Positions 11,833-22,865 of a stretch of 42,767 bases of DNA are shown one piece after another. The notes beneath the pieces are model-generated. The model was not told the origin of the DNA. It saw only the letters and a list, made by a program, of their open reading frames with translations, and made no database searches. The position numbers were made by a program, and so were the translations under genes. Each line of letters begins with the position of its first letter. The first letter of the stretch is position 1. The stretch is from Xylaria sp. FL1777 (lineage: Eukaryota > Ascomycota > Sordariomycetes > Xylariales > Xylariaceae), in assembly GCA_022578965.1 (NCBI GenBank), contig MU400789.1, positions 1-42,767 on the forward strand, given 5' to 3'.

Positions 11833-13037
11833 TTATAGCTTCTGCATGGCAGCCTATGGGGATTATTAGAGTCAAAGGACATACACCCGGGGATGATAAT
11901 ACTCACAACATCAGTAGACTGCACATAGTCCTCGAAGCCCTGGATTTCCTCCTCAAGATCACCAACCGAAATCTTCTCATCCTCAACAACTAAGTTGATC
12001 TGCAACTTCTTGATACCGAAGCCGACAGGTACTAACTTAGAGGCACCCCAGACTAGACCATCCTTCTCGATTCCTCGGACAGCGGCCTCAAGAGCGGCCA
12101 TATCGGTCTCGTCATCTAATGAACACTTGTCAGCGAAAGGCGTCTGAGGGCATGCGTGCGTGATGCGAAAGACTTACCCCATGGCTTAACATCCAGAGTG
12201 ACAACAGACTTGGCAGCTACTTTGGGCTTGGCGGCCTTCTTCTCCCTATAAGCAGCTAGACGCTCCTCACGAACACGGGCAGCTTCGGCATCCTCTTCCT
12301 CGTCATCGCTGCCGAATAGGTCGACGTCATCGTCGTCACCGCCTTCCTCAGCGGCCGGCGCCTTGGCAGGGGTTGCAGTGGGCTCAGCCTCGCCGGGGCC
12401 GTAAGCGGTATAGGGCTTGGAAGCATCGCCGGACAGGGTTGCGAACTCATCCTCGAAGGAGGCGATGTGCTTGAACCATCTGGCGGCGTGGGGGTACTTA
12501 GCGGCGTCAGGGGCAGACTTGATAGCCTTGAAGACAGCAACGTCGGCTTGCGAGGGAGCATGTCTGAGTACCCAGGTCAGTAAGATATCGGGCAGGAGGT
12601 TTGTGACGTGTAATCAGAAAAAGACAAGGGTGAGCTAAATCAGAGTTGCACGGAGTGCTATTGTGTGTTTCCTCCTTTGACAGGGTCTTAAGCTGCTCAG
12701 AAACACGGACCAATGTTCTCATCACAATAGCGGATAAAGAGGGAAGGGTTGTTTGGAAGGGGGCGCGCGATCGCGACCGCGATCAGAAAAAGAAAACATC
12801 ACGTCGAGGGGCGAATTCCCGACACTTACCCAACAATGTATGATCGAGGAGCCAGCCAGCCAGTGAGCACTGATTACCCTGTTAACTTTCTAGAGCCCAT
12901 AATGGCGCAGGTTTGCGGTTGCTTCCAGGCAAAAAGCCGAGACAAGGTGTCCAGCACGCAACAACTGAGAGGAAAGGATGCTGCACTCTCAACTTACGGG
13001 TCAGGCCACTCTCGGTGGTTAGATCGGTGAAACCCAT
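11833..13037 (-). CDS. EFB1: Translation elongation factor 1-beta (eEF1B alpha)
   Basis: Guanine nucleotide exchange factor that recharges eEF1A with GTP during translation; cytosolic. Exons: 13037-12998 (40 bp), 12869-12830 (40 bp), 12563-12178, 12115-11907, 11853-11833 (21 bp), giving 231 residues. The N-terminus [21 protein letters not shown]... is the GST-C-like eEF1B-gamma-binding region; a Pro/Ala linker leads to the acidic CK2-type segment [11 protein letters not shown]; the catalytic exchange domain follows ([49 protein letters not shown] at the C-terminus). The last exon encodes only AAMQKL and the stop. Introns are 128, 266, 62 and 53 bp; the long second intron hosts the snoRNA snR18. 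Multiple small 5' exons are typical for this gene in filamentous fungi. Confidence 0.96.
12634..12731 (-). ncRNA. snR18: Box C/D snoRNA snR18 (U18), in intron 2 of EFB1
   Basis: Guides 2'-O-methylation of 25S rRNA (yeast A649/C650). Seen on the minus strand inside the 266 bp intron: terminal stem GCTA (12731-12728) pairing with TAGC (12637-12634); box C GTGATGA (12725-12719); the guide ATTGGTCCGTGTTT followed directly by CTGA (12700-12697); and a second CTGA near the 3' end (12643-12640). The guide is complementary to the universally conserved 25S stretch GAAACACGGACCAA; the fifth base upstream of CTGA pairs with the A after GAAAC, as expected for the A649 target. Length is 98 nt, like yeast snR18 (about 102). 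In S. cerevisiae snR18 also sits in an EFB1 intron, so host gene and guide agree. Processing is expected from the debranched intron. Confidence 0.94.
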
Positions 13038-13751
13038 TTTGACGTAGTGTGTGAGAAATAGAAGAAATTTGGCTCGGGCGAGGTGAAGAAAGTAAGGGTA
13101 TCTTAAAGGCCACAAAGAAGAAGAGAAGCTTGTGAAGAATAAGAAGGAAAAAAGGGAAGAGTAGGTGGGGTAGGATAGAGGAGGAGGAGGTGGTGAAATC
13201 TGTATTTTCGTTTTTTTTTTTCTCCTAGGTGTCCAGTGCTGAAATTGGGCCAGTAATTACCAGGAGCAGAACCAGGTGGGTTCCATGGTTGGCGCTTGCT
13301 TAGCTGCTAAATTAAATTTACCATACTGCCTGGACTCCGTACTCATTGCCTCTCCCGGTTAGTTCGGTTAGTTTCTAAAGCTGTGTTCCTCCGGATACGT
13401 ACTGCGTACCTAGTATTTGTACTGTATTTGTGTACCAAGTGTTCTAGGCAGGTACTCAATGCCACCCCACCTTGATGGGGTGTCTGTCTTCTTATCGATA
13501 CCATCGAACAACACCTAATTAAGAAAGTTATCGGCGAGTCTAGTACCGATCTACATAAGTACCTATGTAGGTAGTAGCTCGAAGAAGCGTCTTGGCAATT
13601 CCAGAAAGCTCTCGACGACAACATGACGAATATCGAATGACGCTGTAGCAGTCGTGTTACAGTATTTATTACTTTCTTTTCTTCTTGTCTCATCTTGGAG
13701 CCAAGTGATGCATCCTTCAACCTATACTTGTCTATAATTGCCTCATGCGTT
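13038..13751. promoter_or_regulatory. Divergent promoter between EFB1 (-) and HSP78 (+)
   Basis: 714 bp between the start codons. The left part is the EFB1 leader and promoter (purine-rich 13125-13200, then a T10 run near 13211); the right part serves HSP78 and contains the heat-shock-element-like array listed separately. TACCTA-type words occur near 13405 and 13555-13575. Confidence 0.6.
13583..13617 (+). promoter_or_regulatory. Candidate heat shock element of HSP78
   Basis: Five-base units in register: aGAAg, cGTCt, tGGCa, aTTCc, aGAAa, gCTCt, cGACg. The core TTCcaGAA (13599-13606) is perfect and several flanking units match two or three of the GAA/TTC bases, as in degenerate Hsf1 sites. 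It lies about 150 bp upstream of the HSP78 start codon. HSP78 genes are heat-inducible in yeast, so the position makes sense, but Hsf1 binding is inferred. Confidence 0.5.
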
Positions 13752-16175
13752 ATGATGTTGGCTAAACGGAATATCGTCTCGTCCTCGCGACGATCCTTGG
13801 CGACAGTCTCAAGAAGAATCGGACGATCTGATACAAACCTCCCGATACACGCCAGAGTCGCGCTTCTCGCCACAAAGCCTCGGGGCGCTCAAGTATCGGT
13901 GCCTATTATACGCCACTATTCGAATGGCCGACCTCATCCACCCGGCGGTACTCATCGCATGAATCTCGGGGGCGAGCCAGAGAAGCCAGCGCTTGAGCAA
14001 TATGGTGTTGATCTTACAGCTAAGGCAAGAGATGGGAAGCTTGATCCGGTGATTGGGAGAGACGATGAAATACAACGGACAATACAGGTGCTCTCTCGGC
14101 GGACCAAGAATAACCCAGTCTTGATCGGAAATGCAGGGACAGGGAAAACGGCCGTGTTAGAAGGCCTTGCGTCGCGAATAGTGCGGGGTGACGTTCCGGA
14201 GAGCATAAAAAAGAAGAGAGTGATATCTTTGGATCTAGGCTCTCTTATTGCCGGTGCAAAATTCCGAGGCGACTTCGAAGAGCGGCTAAAGAAAGTCTTG
14301 ACTGAGGTTGAGCAAGCCCAAGGGGAAGTTGTTCTGTTCATCGACGAATTGCACGTACTTCTTGGCCTCGGCAAGGCCGAAGGATCGATCGATGCCTCCA
14401 ACCTACTAAAACCCGCTCTCTCTAGAGGCGAGCTCCAGTGCTGTGGTGCGACAACGCTTGCAGAATACAGGCTGATTGAAAAGGATGTGGCACTGGCCCG
14501 ACGTTTCCAGCCGATCTTGGTAAACGAACCTAGTGTGGCGGACACTATCAGTATTCTCAGGGGGATTAAGGAGAAGTATGAGGTTCATCATGGTGTGAGA
14601 ATCACCGATGGTGCTCTTGTGGCGGCGGCAACCTATTCAAACCGTTACATAACGGACCGATTTCTCCCAGACAAGGCTATCGACCTAATGGACGAAGCAG
14701 CTAGCTCCTTGCGCTTACAGCAAGAAAGTAAGCCCGAGGATATAATGCGTCTTGATCAGAAAATCATGACCATTCAAATCGAGCTGGAGAGCTTACGGAA
14801 GGAAAAGGATGTAGCAAGTCGGGAACGCCGAGAGAAGCTCGAATCAGACTTAAAGAAACTCCAAGAGGACGAAAAAGCGCTCACTGAGAGATGGGAAAAG
14901 GAGAGGGGTCAGATCGAAGCCTTGAAGAAGGTGCAGGGAGATCTCGACAAGGCGCGCATCGAACTCGAACACGCCCAGAGAAGCGGAAATTTTGCTCGCG
15001 CCTCGGAACTGCGCTTCGGAGTAATCCCAACCCTGGAAAGCAAGCTGCCAAAAGACGGTGAGACGAGCTCAGATACCCAAGGCCCAGATACGCTCATTCA
15101 CGACTCCGTGACTGCCGATGACATCGCGACTGTAGTGTCAAGAATTACTGGGATCCCCGTGTCAAAACTCACCTCAGGCCACGTTGAAAAGCTTATTCAC
15201 ATGGAAGACACTCTCAGGGAGTCGGTGCGCGGACAGGATGAGGCTTTGAAGGCTGTTGCTGATGCAGTGCGCATGCAACGCGCTGGCCTTAGCGGAGACA
15301 ATCGCCCATTAGCAACCTTCTTTTTCCTGGGTCCTACCGGTGTGGGCAAAACTGAATTATGTAAGAAACTCGCTAGTTTCTTATTCTCGACCGAACAAGC
15401 GGTCGTTCGATTTGACATGAGCGAGTTCCAAGAGAAGCACACAATCTCACGTCTTATCGGTGCCCCATCTGGTTATGTTGGCTATGATGATGCCGGCCAG
15501 CTAACAGAGGCGGTAAGACGGAAGCCATACGCCGTGCTTCTATTCGACGAGTTTGAGAAAGCTCACCGAGATATCTCGTCTCTACTCCTGCAAGTTCTTG
15601 ACGAAGGTTATCTGACGGACAGCCAAGGACACAAGGTTGATTTTAGAAATACCATCATCGTGCTTACATCTAACCTTGGCGCGGATATTCTCGTAGGGAA
15701 CAACCCTATACATCACTACTCAGAGACCCCGGAGGGCGACGTGAGTCCAGACGTACGAAAAGCTGTCATGGACGTGGTTTCTGCTAATTACGCACCCGAA
15801 TTCTTGAACCGCATTGACTCATTCATCATCTTCAAACGACTGAAGCTCGAAGCCCTCCGTGATATCGTCGATATCCGGCTTCGCGAGTTGCAACAGCGTC
15901 TCGACGATCGACGTATCAAGCTCCATGTCGGTGATGAGGTGCGCACGTGGCTTGCCGAACGTGGGTACGATCCGAGATTCGGCGCGCGACCACTTAATCG
16001 CCTCATCACAACGGAAATCGGTAATAATCTTGCCGACAAGATTATTAGAGGCGAACTGAGACGCGGCGACACGGCTCGTGTCCACATCAAGGAAGATAAG
16101 AGTGGGCTAGAAGTTTTCCCAGAGAGGTCTACTTCAGAGTCTACTTCAGAGTCTACTTCTGAGTCTGCTTCATGA
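13752..16175 (+). CDS. HSP78: Mitochondrial Hsp100/ClpB disaggregase Hsp78
   Basis: AAA+ ring chaperone of the mitochondrial matrix that, with Ssc1 and Mdj1, resolubilises aggregates and supports import. One uninterrupted exon, 807 residues (yeast 811). Start taken at ATG 13752; the frame is open further upstream only through a TTG. The first ~56 residues are basic and Ser-rich with no acidic residue until residue 27, ending in IIRHYS, a likely MPP cleavage site. There is no Clp N-domain, as usual for Hsp78. NBD1: Walker A GNAGTGKT (about 126-133) and Walker [10 protein letters not shown] coiled-coil middle domain (roughly 330-430) carries the long charged helices. NBD2: Walker A GPTGVGKT (about 527-534), Walker [11 protein letters not shown], sensor-2 region [13 protein letters not shown]. 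The C-terminus carries a tandem STSE repeat. Confidence 0.97.
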   Translation: MMLAKRNIVSSSRRSLATVSRRIGRSDTNLPIHARVALLATKPRGAQVSVPIIRHYSNGRPHPPGGTHRMNLGGEPEKPALEQYGVDLTAKARDGKLDPVIGRDDEIQRTIQVLSRRTKNNPVLIGNAGTGKTAVLEGLASRIVRGDVPESIKKKRVISLDLGSLIAGAKFRGDFEERLKKVLTEVEQAQGEVVLFIDELHVLLGLGKAEGSIDASNLLKPALSRGELQCCGATTLAEYRLIEKDVALARRFQPILVNEPSVADTISILRGIKEKYEVHHGVRITDGALVAAATYSNRYITDRFLPDKAIDLMDEAASSLRLQQESKPEDIMRLDQKIMTIQIELESLRKEKDVASRERREKLESDLKKLQEDEKALTERWEKERGQIEALKKVQGDLDKARIELEHAQRSGNFARASELRFGVIPTLESKLPKDGETSSDTQGPDTLIHDSVTADDIATVVSRITGIPVSKLTSGHVEKLIHMEDTLRESVRGQDEALKAVADAVRMQRAGLSGDNRPLATFFFLGPTGVGKTELCKKLASFLFSTEQAVVRFDMSEFQEKHTISRLIGAPSGYVGYDDAGQLTEAVRRKPYAVLLFDEFEKAHRDISSLLLQVLDEGYLTDSQGHKVDFRNTIIVLTSNLGADILVGNNPIHHYSETPEGDVSPDVRKAVMDVVSANYAPEFLNRIDSFIIFKRLKLEALRDIVDIRLRELQQRLDDRRIKLHVGDEVRTWLAERGYDPRFGARPLNRLITTEIGNNLADKIIRGELRRGDTARVHIKEDKSGLEVFPERSTSESTSESTSESAS
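16128..16172 (+). repeat. 12-bp tandem repeat at the HSP78 C-terminus
   Basis: Three copies of TCTACTTCAGAG (the third with one change) and a partial fourth that runs into the TGA stop. They encode [15 protein letters not shown]. As the unit is a multiple of three, copy-number changes would keep the frame. Confidence 0.95.
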
Positions 16176-17617
16176 TTTCATGATTCATCCGTCTAATGAC
16201 TAGAGTAAAATTTGGGAAGGGCTGTACCTATACGCATGTATGAAGACCAAGCATCGGCGGCGCAATTGGGGAGCAACTGAAAGCAGGTTGTTTTGTTTTT
16301 ACTTTTTATACCAAAAGTATGTATACTATACCATCTCTAAGCCACTCTACTTACTGTCTCACGACAATGTATCATAACGTGTGTATATAAAATCACATAC
16401 TCCTATCCAATACATTAGGGCTACTTCGCTATATAGGAACTTAGACTACGTGATGATATAACCTTGTACCAATATCATGAAAATTTAGCCTTTAGGCTGT
16501 CCCACATTGAATGGAACTATTGACGGTCTCATCTTCTGATGGCCTATAGTAGATCGCAAATTTACAAAAATAGGAGCGGATATAAGGGACGAGATGAGGG
16601 GGCTGGGGATAAGAAAAGACATGGAGTGAAAGAAGGGGAAAAGTTACAGGTGCAGATTTCGTTAAGACAATACGACCAAAACTCGGCGGTTATCTCAATA
16701 GACTGGTTGAATGTAGCAGAGAGTTGCGATAACAACGTAAAGTCGAGCGTCGGACCAAGTTGGTCTACAACCAAGACAGAACAAGTCCGAGAATAGTACC
16801 TAGGAAATTTCTAACACATGGAATATTCTATAGAGACATAGTTTGTTCCTTGGTAGGCCTCTGTGGTGCCTACTTAAATCCCATCTACAGCGAAGCTGAT
16901 CTACGCTCACAAGCGTCTTCGTAGACAGTCGAAAACCTAGAACTCGTCATTGCTTCCCGTAGGCCGGCCAAGGAAGTCCGGCGGCCAAGTGTTGAAGCTA
17001 AGTTCTGGCATCCGCCCCAATACCGAGGTGGTCGTAGTGATAAGGTTAGCTGAGCGAAACTAGGACACGTAAGGCGACGAGACCTAGATATTCTGCGGAT
17101 GGTATGCAGTGCTTCTACGTGCGCTTTGACTTACGTGTGCTTCGTAATCATAAGGCCGTTTTATTTATAGCATCAGTTATTAAGTATTCCTAGATTGAAG
17201 TATAGCTACCTTGCGGCCAAGCACAGGTCTCATGGCACATCCGAATCTTACAGCACGTGAAAAGTCTTGCTGGTTTCTCGGACTCGCGAAATGTTCATTG
17301 TTATGGATGTAGGTTTCACTTAACTGCGGAAGACTCAATATGAAAAATGATCACTTTGGATGTCATTAATATGATCAGTATAGGCCTGGTTGCTGGTGGA
17401 AAGATGATACTGGGGAGAGTGATACAGAGGCGGGCAGTTCGCGCTATCACATTGGCGTACAGTCCAAACAGCCAGGTTAGAGTCCTATAATGAGTTCTTT
17501 TCAAGTTGACCGCTAATAGCTGAATTATCATGACGAGAAACAAAATAGCACAATGGACCAGTATGCCGTAAGAGAGATTGCCTCTTCGATTATAATTCAC
17601 TGTTCTCCATTCTCTGG
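16176..17617. other. Intergenic between convergent HSP78 and HRQ1
   Basis: 1.4 kb holding the two 3' UTRs. Open frames at 16539-16796 (+) and 17316-17600 (-) have no recognisable domain, and the latter begins at GTG. A GTGATGA at 16450-16456 with a CTGA at 16534-16537 resembles box C/D spacing but lacks a convincing terminal stem. No tRNA or 5S gene seen. Confidence 0.55.
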
Positions 17618-20600
17618 CTATTCCAGAGGCACTACATCCCCTTCACCCTCGACCTTGACCTCCACGCCATCAACGAGGAGTCTACCCCGCGCTGGAACGG
17701 GCTTCGCAAGTACGACAGTCTCGATACCAGCGGGGCTCAATTCTTCTGGGCCCATAGGTAGCGTGTCAATGTCGATCTCCATGTTCAATAAGGTTTTAAG
17801 GATGACTGAGCTGCCCGCCTTACTCATCACTTCGTTTGCCTCTTTGCAAAGTTCCGAGCATACGCATTCGGGGCACCCTGATTCACAGTGGCAGTGCTGA
17901 ACACGCTCAAGAGCCTGGACAAGAAGTATGTCGATGAACTCAAACGCCTTAGTACTGATGCCCGATCCATTAGCACCTCCCTTCGCGTCGTAGAATGTTA
18001 AACGAGCCGGACGTTTCCTCGAGGTTTCCCTCTGCGCGAATTCTTTCAGGCCAACCTTGCACTCGGTTCGCACGTCGCCCGGCATGCTTATGACAAAGTT
18101 AGGCATGAGACTCATGACGGCATGTTCTGCTGCGTGGATGGCTCCCGCTACGTGAAGACGTCGATCAACGAGTATTTCGAGGGCCCGCTTAGGAACGTCT
18201 AGCCACATGCCCTTGCTATGTCGGATGATCGGAGGGTTATCGACTTGGATAGCATCAAGGATTCGCCGGCGCTTGTCTACCTTAAAATAGCCAAAGACAT
18301 TCTGCGTGATGCGGATTGAGCCATGATATGCTCGGGATAATGATCCTGGGATCTTACGTATAGCCTCGCACTCTACCGGATCGATGTCGGTAAAATCCCT
18401 CTGCTGGGTTGTCCATTCAACCTTGACTCTTTCCACCTTTGCTATCTTGCGATCAGGCTGAAAATCACGAACAAGGTAAGAGTTACCTTGGTGCAGGAAA
18501 ATAGCGCCATCGTACAAGGTGAAGAAGGCCCTGGACGCCTCAAGCTCCTCGAGAACAATATTCTGTCCTTGAGAAATGTCGACGATGGCAAAGTGGTCAT
18601 CTTCAGTGTCCCGAATGGCCACGAATTTTGCTGGCGTCGGTCGAAACCTGTCGTGGCAGTGATAATAACCTAGCTCGTCTTTGACTAGGCGTTCTTCGGC
18701 AAGTTTTGCAAGATCTTGTGTAAAGTAGTGTGCATCCTCAGTCGGCCTGATTGGCATCTCGTAAGCTGCGCATTGTACGTGACCTTCGAGTACAAGCATG
18801 TTGTTGAGATCAACTTGCAGCTCGCAGTTGGGCTTGGTGAATAGTTCATTAGGATTTTGCATGTAGTGTTGATCCGAAGGAAAGCAATCCCCCACAAGAA
18901 TAGAGAGAGAGTCTTTGTTTCTTCTACCCGCCCTCCCGCTCTGCTGTCGCAGATTTGCAATAGTGTAAGGAAATCCGAGAGTGATAACACAGTCTAAAGT
19001 ACCTATGTCAACGCCTAGTTCAAGGGCTGTAGTAGCAATGATGCCCATCAATTTGCCTTCAAACATCTCGCTCTCTATTCTGCGGCGATCCTGCGGCGTG
19101 TACCCACCACGATACCCCATCACGCGAGCTGCGCATTCTGAACGGCCAAGCGATTCGAGTTCGGATCTTGTAGCTGTAACCAGCTCTTCGCACTGTTTCC
19201 TGACTCGACAGAAGGCTATAACACGGACGCCCCTCAGAATAAGCTGACAGAAAAGGCGAGCGCACTCCGCAAGAGCACTCCCACGGCCGCTGGAGGGATC
19301 GCCAGGATCCTTATAAGGTGTGTTCCAGCAAAGGAACTCCTTTCGGCCAGATGGCGACCCATCAAAATCAATAAGATGGACGTCGCTGATACCGAAAATT
19401 GTCTTGAAATGCTCTTCTGGATTTGCCACGGTGGCGGAACAGGATATGAACCTAACCTTTCGATTGCCGACTGCTGCACAAATTCGCCGAAGTCTTCTCA
19501 TGATAAAAGCCACATGAGAACCCATCAGACCGTTGTAGTAATGCAGTTCATCGACTTTAGAACCATCAGTAATATTATCTATAGGCTATATAGTAATCAC
19601 TTACCGACTACGTAGCGTAGATTCTTGAGAAACGTCCTCCATCGGTCTTCTTGGGGTAATATGGTGATATGTAGCATATCTGGGTTCGTGAAGATGATTC
19701 GAGCCTCATCGCGTATCTGATTCCGCGCGTGCATAGGCGTATCGCCATCGAATGTTTCAACAAGAACGTCTTCCAAGCAAGTCAAGTACCCGAGCATCTC
19801 CTTCAGACTCCTCTTTTGATCTTGAGCCAGAGCTTTCGTAGGAAATATGTACATAGCACGGGTGTCAGGATCTTGCTCCAATGCGTGCAAAACTGGAAGT
19901 TGGTATATTAATGACTTCCCTGAACTTGTAGAGGTGGAAACAACAACGTTATGCCCACTTTGAAGACTATTGATAGCTTCGGCCTGATGGGCGTAGAATT
20001 GAAGAATGCCTTTGGCGTTATAGAGCGCATTGACCATATCCTGGCTTAGTAGGAAGTCAAGCTCACCAAAAACGGCCTCCTGCTCATTAAAGACTCGATG
20101 ACCGTCAGGTACGATCTGCCCTGTGTACCACGGGCTATCCTTGAGCTCCTGGATGATTTCGGGAATACTTTTCCTCACCTTTGGGATGGATTTTGGAATT
20201 GTACTTAGTTCTGATTTTGGCGTGACGGGTTCAGGTTCGGATGGAGCAGGAATATACGCTTCGGCCTCTTGGCGTAGCATAACTTCTGGGTCTAGTTTCT
20301 CCTCAACACACCGGTTGATAAAGGCACTGATAGAATTAGAGAATTTCTGGTTGCGCTTCTCGATTAAAGAGGTCATTTGTTTTTGACTATACACAGGCAT
20401 CTTCAATTCTTCATCTCTGAGTCGTCTGGATGGGTTCACGGGTTCCCCGGACTTCCGATTCTGAACCTGCCGCTTCAAGTCGCCATCGATGAATTCGAAA
20501 AATAGCACTTCCCGTCCACTTCCGGGTAGGTCATCTGGATGTCGGCTTCCGAGGTCATCCATACCCGTCAGACCACCGACTGACGCATCCGGAGCAGGCC

Positions 20601-21102
20601 CCTGGACAGTGATATGTTTTGAGTGGCTAGACTTGAAAGTTGTGTCCCGCTCGGCACCTTTTATATCGGTCTGGAGCATGACTTCGTCGACGTAACCAAA
20701 ATAAATGCCCTCCGGCCGCAGCGCCACGACAGCAGCCACATCTTCAACCTTAAGCTCTCGCTTTGTGTGGGATTCAACAGCAGAACGAATAGTATCGAAT
20801 GTCGTAGCGAGATGTTTTCTAGTAGAACAGAAGGTAAAGACTAGGTTTAGGGCCCGGTGAGTCTTCTCCAGTTCACTAAATTGTGGAGGCCAGTCGATCA
20901 GACATTCGACAGCATGTGGCCCTATTGTGACCTTGTTCTTCTTCTGCCGGCTTGGAGCAGGATTTCCCGTAGCGTCAATTTTTGGAGATTCATCTGCATC
21001 TCCTGAAGCACCGTCTCCGGGCTCTACCACGTCGGAGACTGTTCGCTTCCTTTTCCTCTTAATGATTTTATTTGAGACTGTAGCAGCCTTGAGAGAAGAC
21101 AT
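17618..21102 (-). CDS. HRQ1: ATP-dependent 3'-5' DNA helicase Hrq1 (RecQ4-like)
   Basis: Fungal RECQL4-related superfamily 2 helicase acting in interstrand crosslink repair and telomere maintenance; nuclear. Exons 21102-19605 and 19554-17618, with a 50 bp intron, code 1144 residues. The N-terminus is basic (KIIKRKRKR, about 12-20) and disordered. Helicase motifs: Walker A STSTSSGKS (about 389-397), motif Ia FPTKALAQDQKR, DExH box VDELHYYN created exactly at the splice junction (about 500-507), motif III ISCSATVANP, motif IV region VIAFCRVRKQCEE, motif V TTALELGVDIG, motif VI LRQQSGRAGRRNKD. The C-terminal DUF1998-type domain has a cysteine cluster (CHCESGCPECVCSELC), a likely zinc site shared with bacterial MrfA. 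No RQC or HRDC domain is seen, as expected for Hrq1. Confidence 0.96.
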
Positions 21103-21665
21103 TTCACTTGTAGTCGAGATGCATTAGGTATGTGGGCTGCGTAGAGATCGCCTTTGTGTTAAGGGGGCATTGGCAACGTAAGTTAAAGGGTTGGTCCTTT
21201 GAAGTCGCGGATTCGCGTGGTCGCAGAGCCACTCACATTTTCAGGCTGGCGCGAGAACACGTGACGTAATGCCCCACATGTGGTACGTTTCGCCTTAATA
21301 AAGCTGTAATAGTCGCTTGTAATAATACTTCCCAAGTTTAACTACCGTACTTGAATAACTTGATAATTCGAATACAAACACCACCCAGTCATAACGTCAT
21401 TCCGTGAGCTCAAAACCGAGACTATATCTTTTGGCCCACCGTAGGTCATCATTTGGTCGAATATGAAGAAGCTCTACTGTGTATGGGCGTCCCCGTAGAG
21501 AAAAAAAAAGGAAAAGAAGAAGACAAAGAAGAGACAAAGAAAAGAAGAAAGAAAAAGAAAAGAGAAACGAAGAGAGGAGAGTGAAGAAAAAAAGGAAGAA
21601 AAAGAAAAAGAAAAAAAAGGGGGAGGGATTGTCGCTACATCCCGACCATTGCGTTGCTGAGGATT
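21103..21665. other. Intergenic: HRQ1 promoter side and RRM-gene 3' side
   Basis: 563 bp. The part next to 21102 is the HRQ1 leader and promoter; the part next to 21666 is the 3' UTR of the RRM gene and contains the long purine tract listed separately. Confidence 0.6.
21497..21628. repeat. 132-bp polypurine tract
   Basis: Almost only A and G on the + strand, with a few C and one T as interruptions. It begins 38 bp past the stop codon of the minus-strand RRM gene, so the transcript of that gene would carry a long pyrimidine-rich 3' UTR. Open frames reading K/E/R-rich peptides across it are low-complexity artefacts. Confidence 0.9.
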
Positions 21666-22865
21666 CTACTGGACTGGAATAAGCCCAACGAGACACGAGA
21701 CGCTACAACTGTGTCTCATCGACTGGGCATTATTCTTGTGTCCATCCTCCTTCTGCCCCTCCCCGTTCGATTCATTTGGGTTGACCTCACAAGGATCTTC
21801 GCCCCACTCGATCTTGATCATGGGCTTGTCGCGAGCAACCGCCATAAACGCGAAGTCGGCCTGCAACATTGGAAACAACAGGTTAACTACTGGGCTTAAG
21901 GACTCGTGGAGCTATCTTGGTATGACCTAACAGGGGGGCTCTGTATATGTCCATGGGAGGTGGGACGCAAAGAGACTTACTTGGTTTTGCCAGCTTGCAA
22001 AGCGGTACTCGTACCCGACCCGGCCGTCCACGTCCGTTCCAAGCGGGATCATGCGGTCAAGTTCGAAGCAAAAGACGGAGCTGAAGTACTTCTGCATCGC
22101 GCCTGGGGCCACGTTCTCTTCGGATCCGTATACGCGCACCACGCGTGATGGTAGGCAGGCGTTGCCCGGGCGTTTCTCTAGTTTCCACTCGGGGACGCGC
22201 ACGCGATTCCAGCAGGCTCGGAGTTTGAACCCTTTTTCCCCAGTTGATTAGTCTTAAGGGCGCCTGTTGTTCTCCTATGACGAGACTTACCTTTACCTCC
22301 CTTTCCGGCTTGAGGCAGATGCATACGCAAGCTTCCATTGTTAAAAGCCCGCTTAACATTCTCGGCGTCCTCATGGCGAAAGAACGCTGTCGACATGTCA
22401 CGGTTAGCCAATCACCCCAAATACTAAGAATCCAGAGCAATGTATAGGGAACATGCTGGAGCAATATAGCCCAAATCCCGCCAAAGGGAGCAAATAAAGG
22501 ACACCAGGGGACTAACTGATGCGAGCGGCAGCATCACGGTAGAGCGAGGAGTCCCTGGTAATGCCGCTCTGGAGGATCTTGCCGCGCCCGCGAAGTGTTT
22601 CCATGAGGTCGTAGCACGTACACTCGTGCGGAATACGCGTAACCCATAGGCTAGTGTTCATGGAGTTCGGGATATCTGCCGACTGGTTGGAGATCACGGT
22701 TGGGTCGCCACGGTAATTGGGTGATATGCCGTGCTGAGATGGAGGTGAGTTTGGGTTTCCAGCCGGGGCTGGCTGTCTCCAGTCTTTGCTAAGGTGACCT
22801 TTACCATGTCGAGCTTTCTCGCGAGCAGCGCGAGCAGCGCGAGTCGGTTCGAATCCCCGTGGCAT
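21666..22865 (-). CDS. RRM-type RNA-binding protein, function unknown
   Basis: Exons 22865-22517, 22386-22291, 22216-21981, 21860-21666 give 291 residues; the frame stays closed across introns of 130, 74 and 120 bp. Residues 1-65 are basic and disordered. About 66-140 resemble one divergent RRM: an RNP2-like strand (SLWVTRIP), a helix (CTCYDLMETL), then DAAARITFFRHEDAENVKRAFNNG in two pieces, the RNP1 position being FFRHEDAE rather than the canonical KGFGFV. A second conserved-looking block (NRVRVPEWKLEKRPG, PSRVVRVYGSEENV, FSSVFCFELDRMIPL, YEYRFASWQNQADFAFMAV) follows, probably a fungal-specific extension. The tail is acidic then Ser/Cys-rich. I do not recognise a named orthologue. Start at ATG 22865 is the first in frame. 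Splice choices are good but unproven. Confidence 0.78.

Noticed and set aside
11652..11993. 113-codon frame on the + strand antisense to EFB1
   Set aside because: Overlaps the last EFB1 exons, which are certain; composition is that of an antisense shadow.
16450..16537. GTGATGA and CTGA spaced like a box C/D snoRNA
   Set aside because: No close terminal stem and no guide that I can match to rRNA; such box pairs arise by chance.
17316..17600. Hydrophobic 94-codon frame next to the HRQ1 stop
   Set aside because: It starts at GTG in the 3' flank of HRQ1; no support beyond being open.
21397..21696. Frames reading long F/L/S or K/E/R runs
   Set aside because: They only translate the polypurine tract.
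22846..22856. Perfect tRNA B-box-like GGTTCGAATCC on the + strand
   Set aside because: No A box, no acceptor or anticodon stem at the right distances; it falls inside the first exon of the RRM gene on the other strand.
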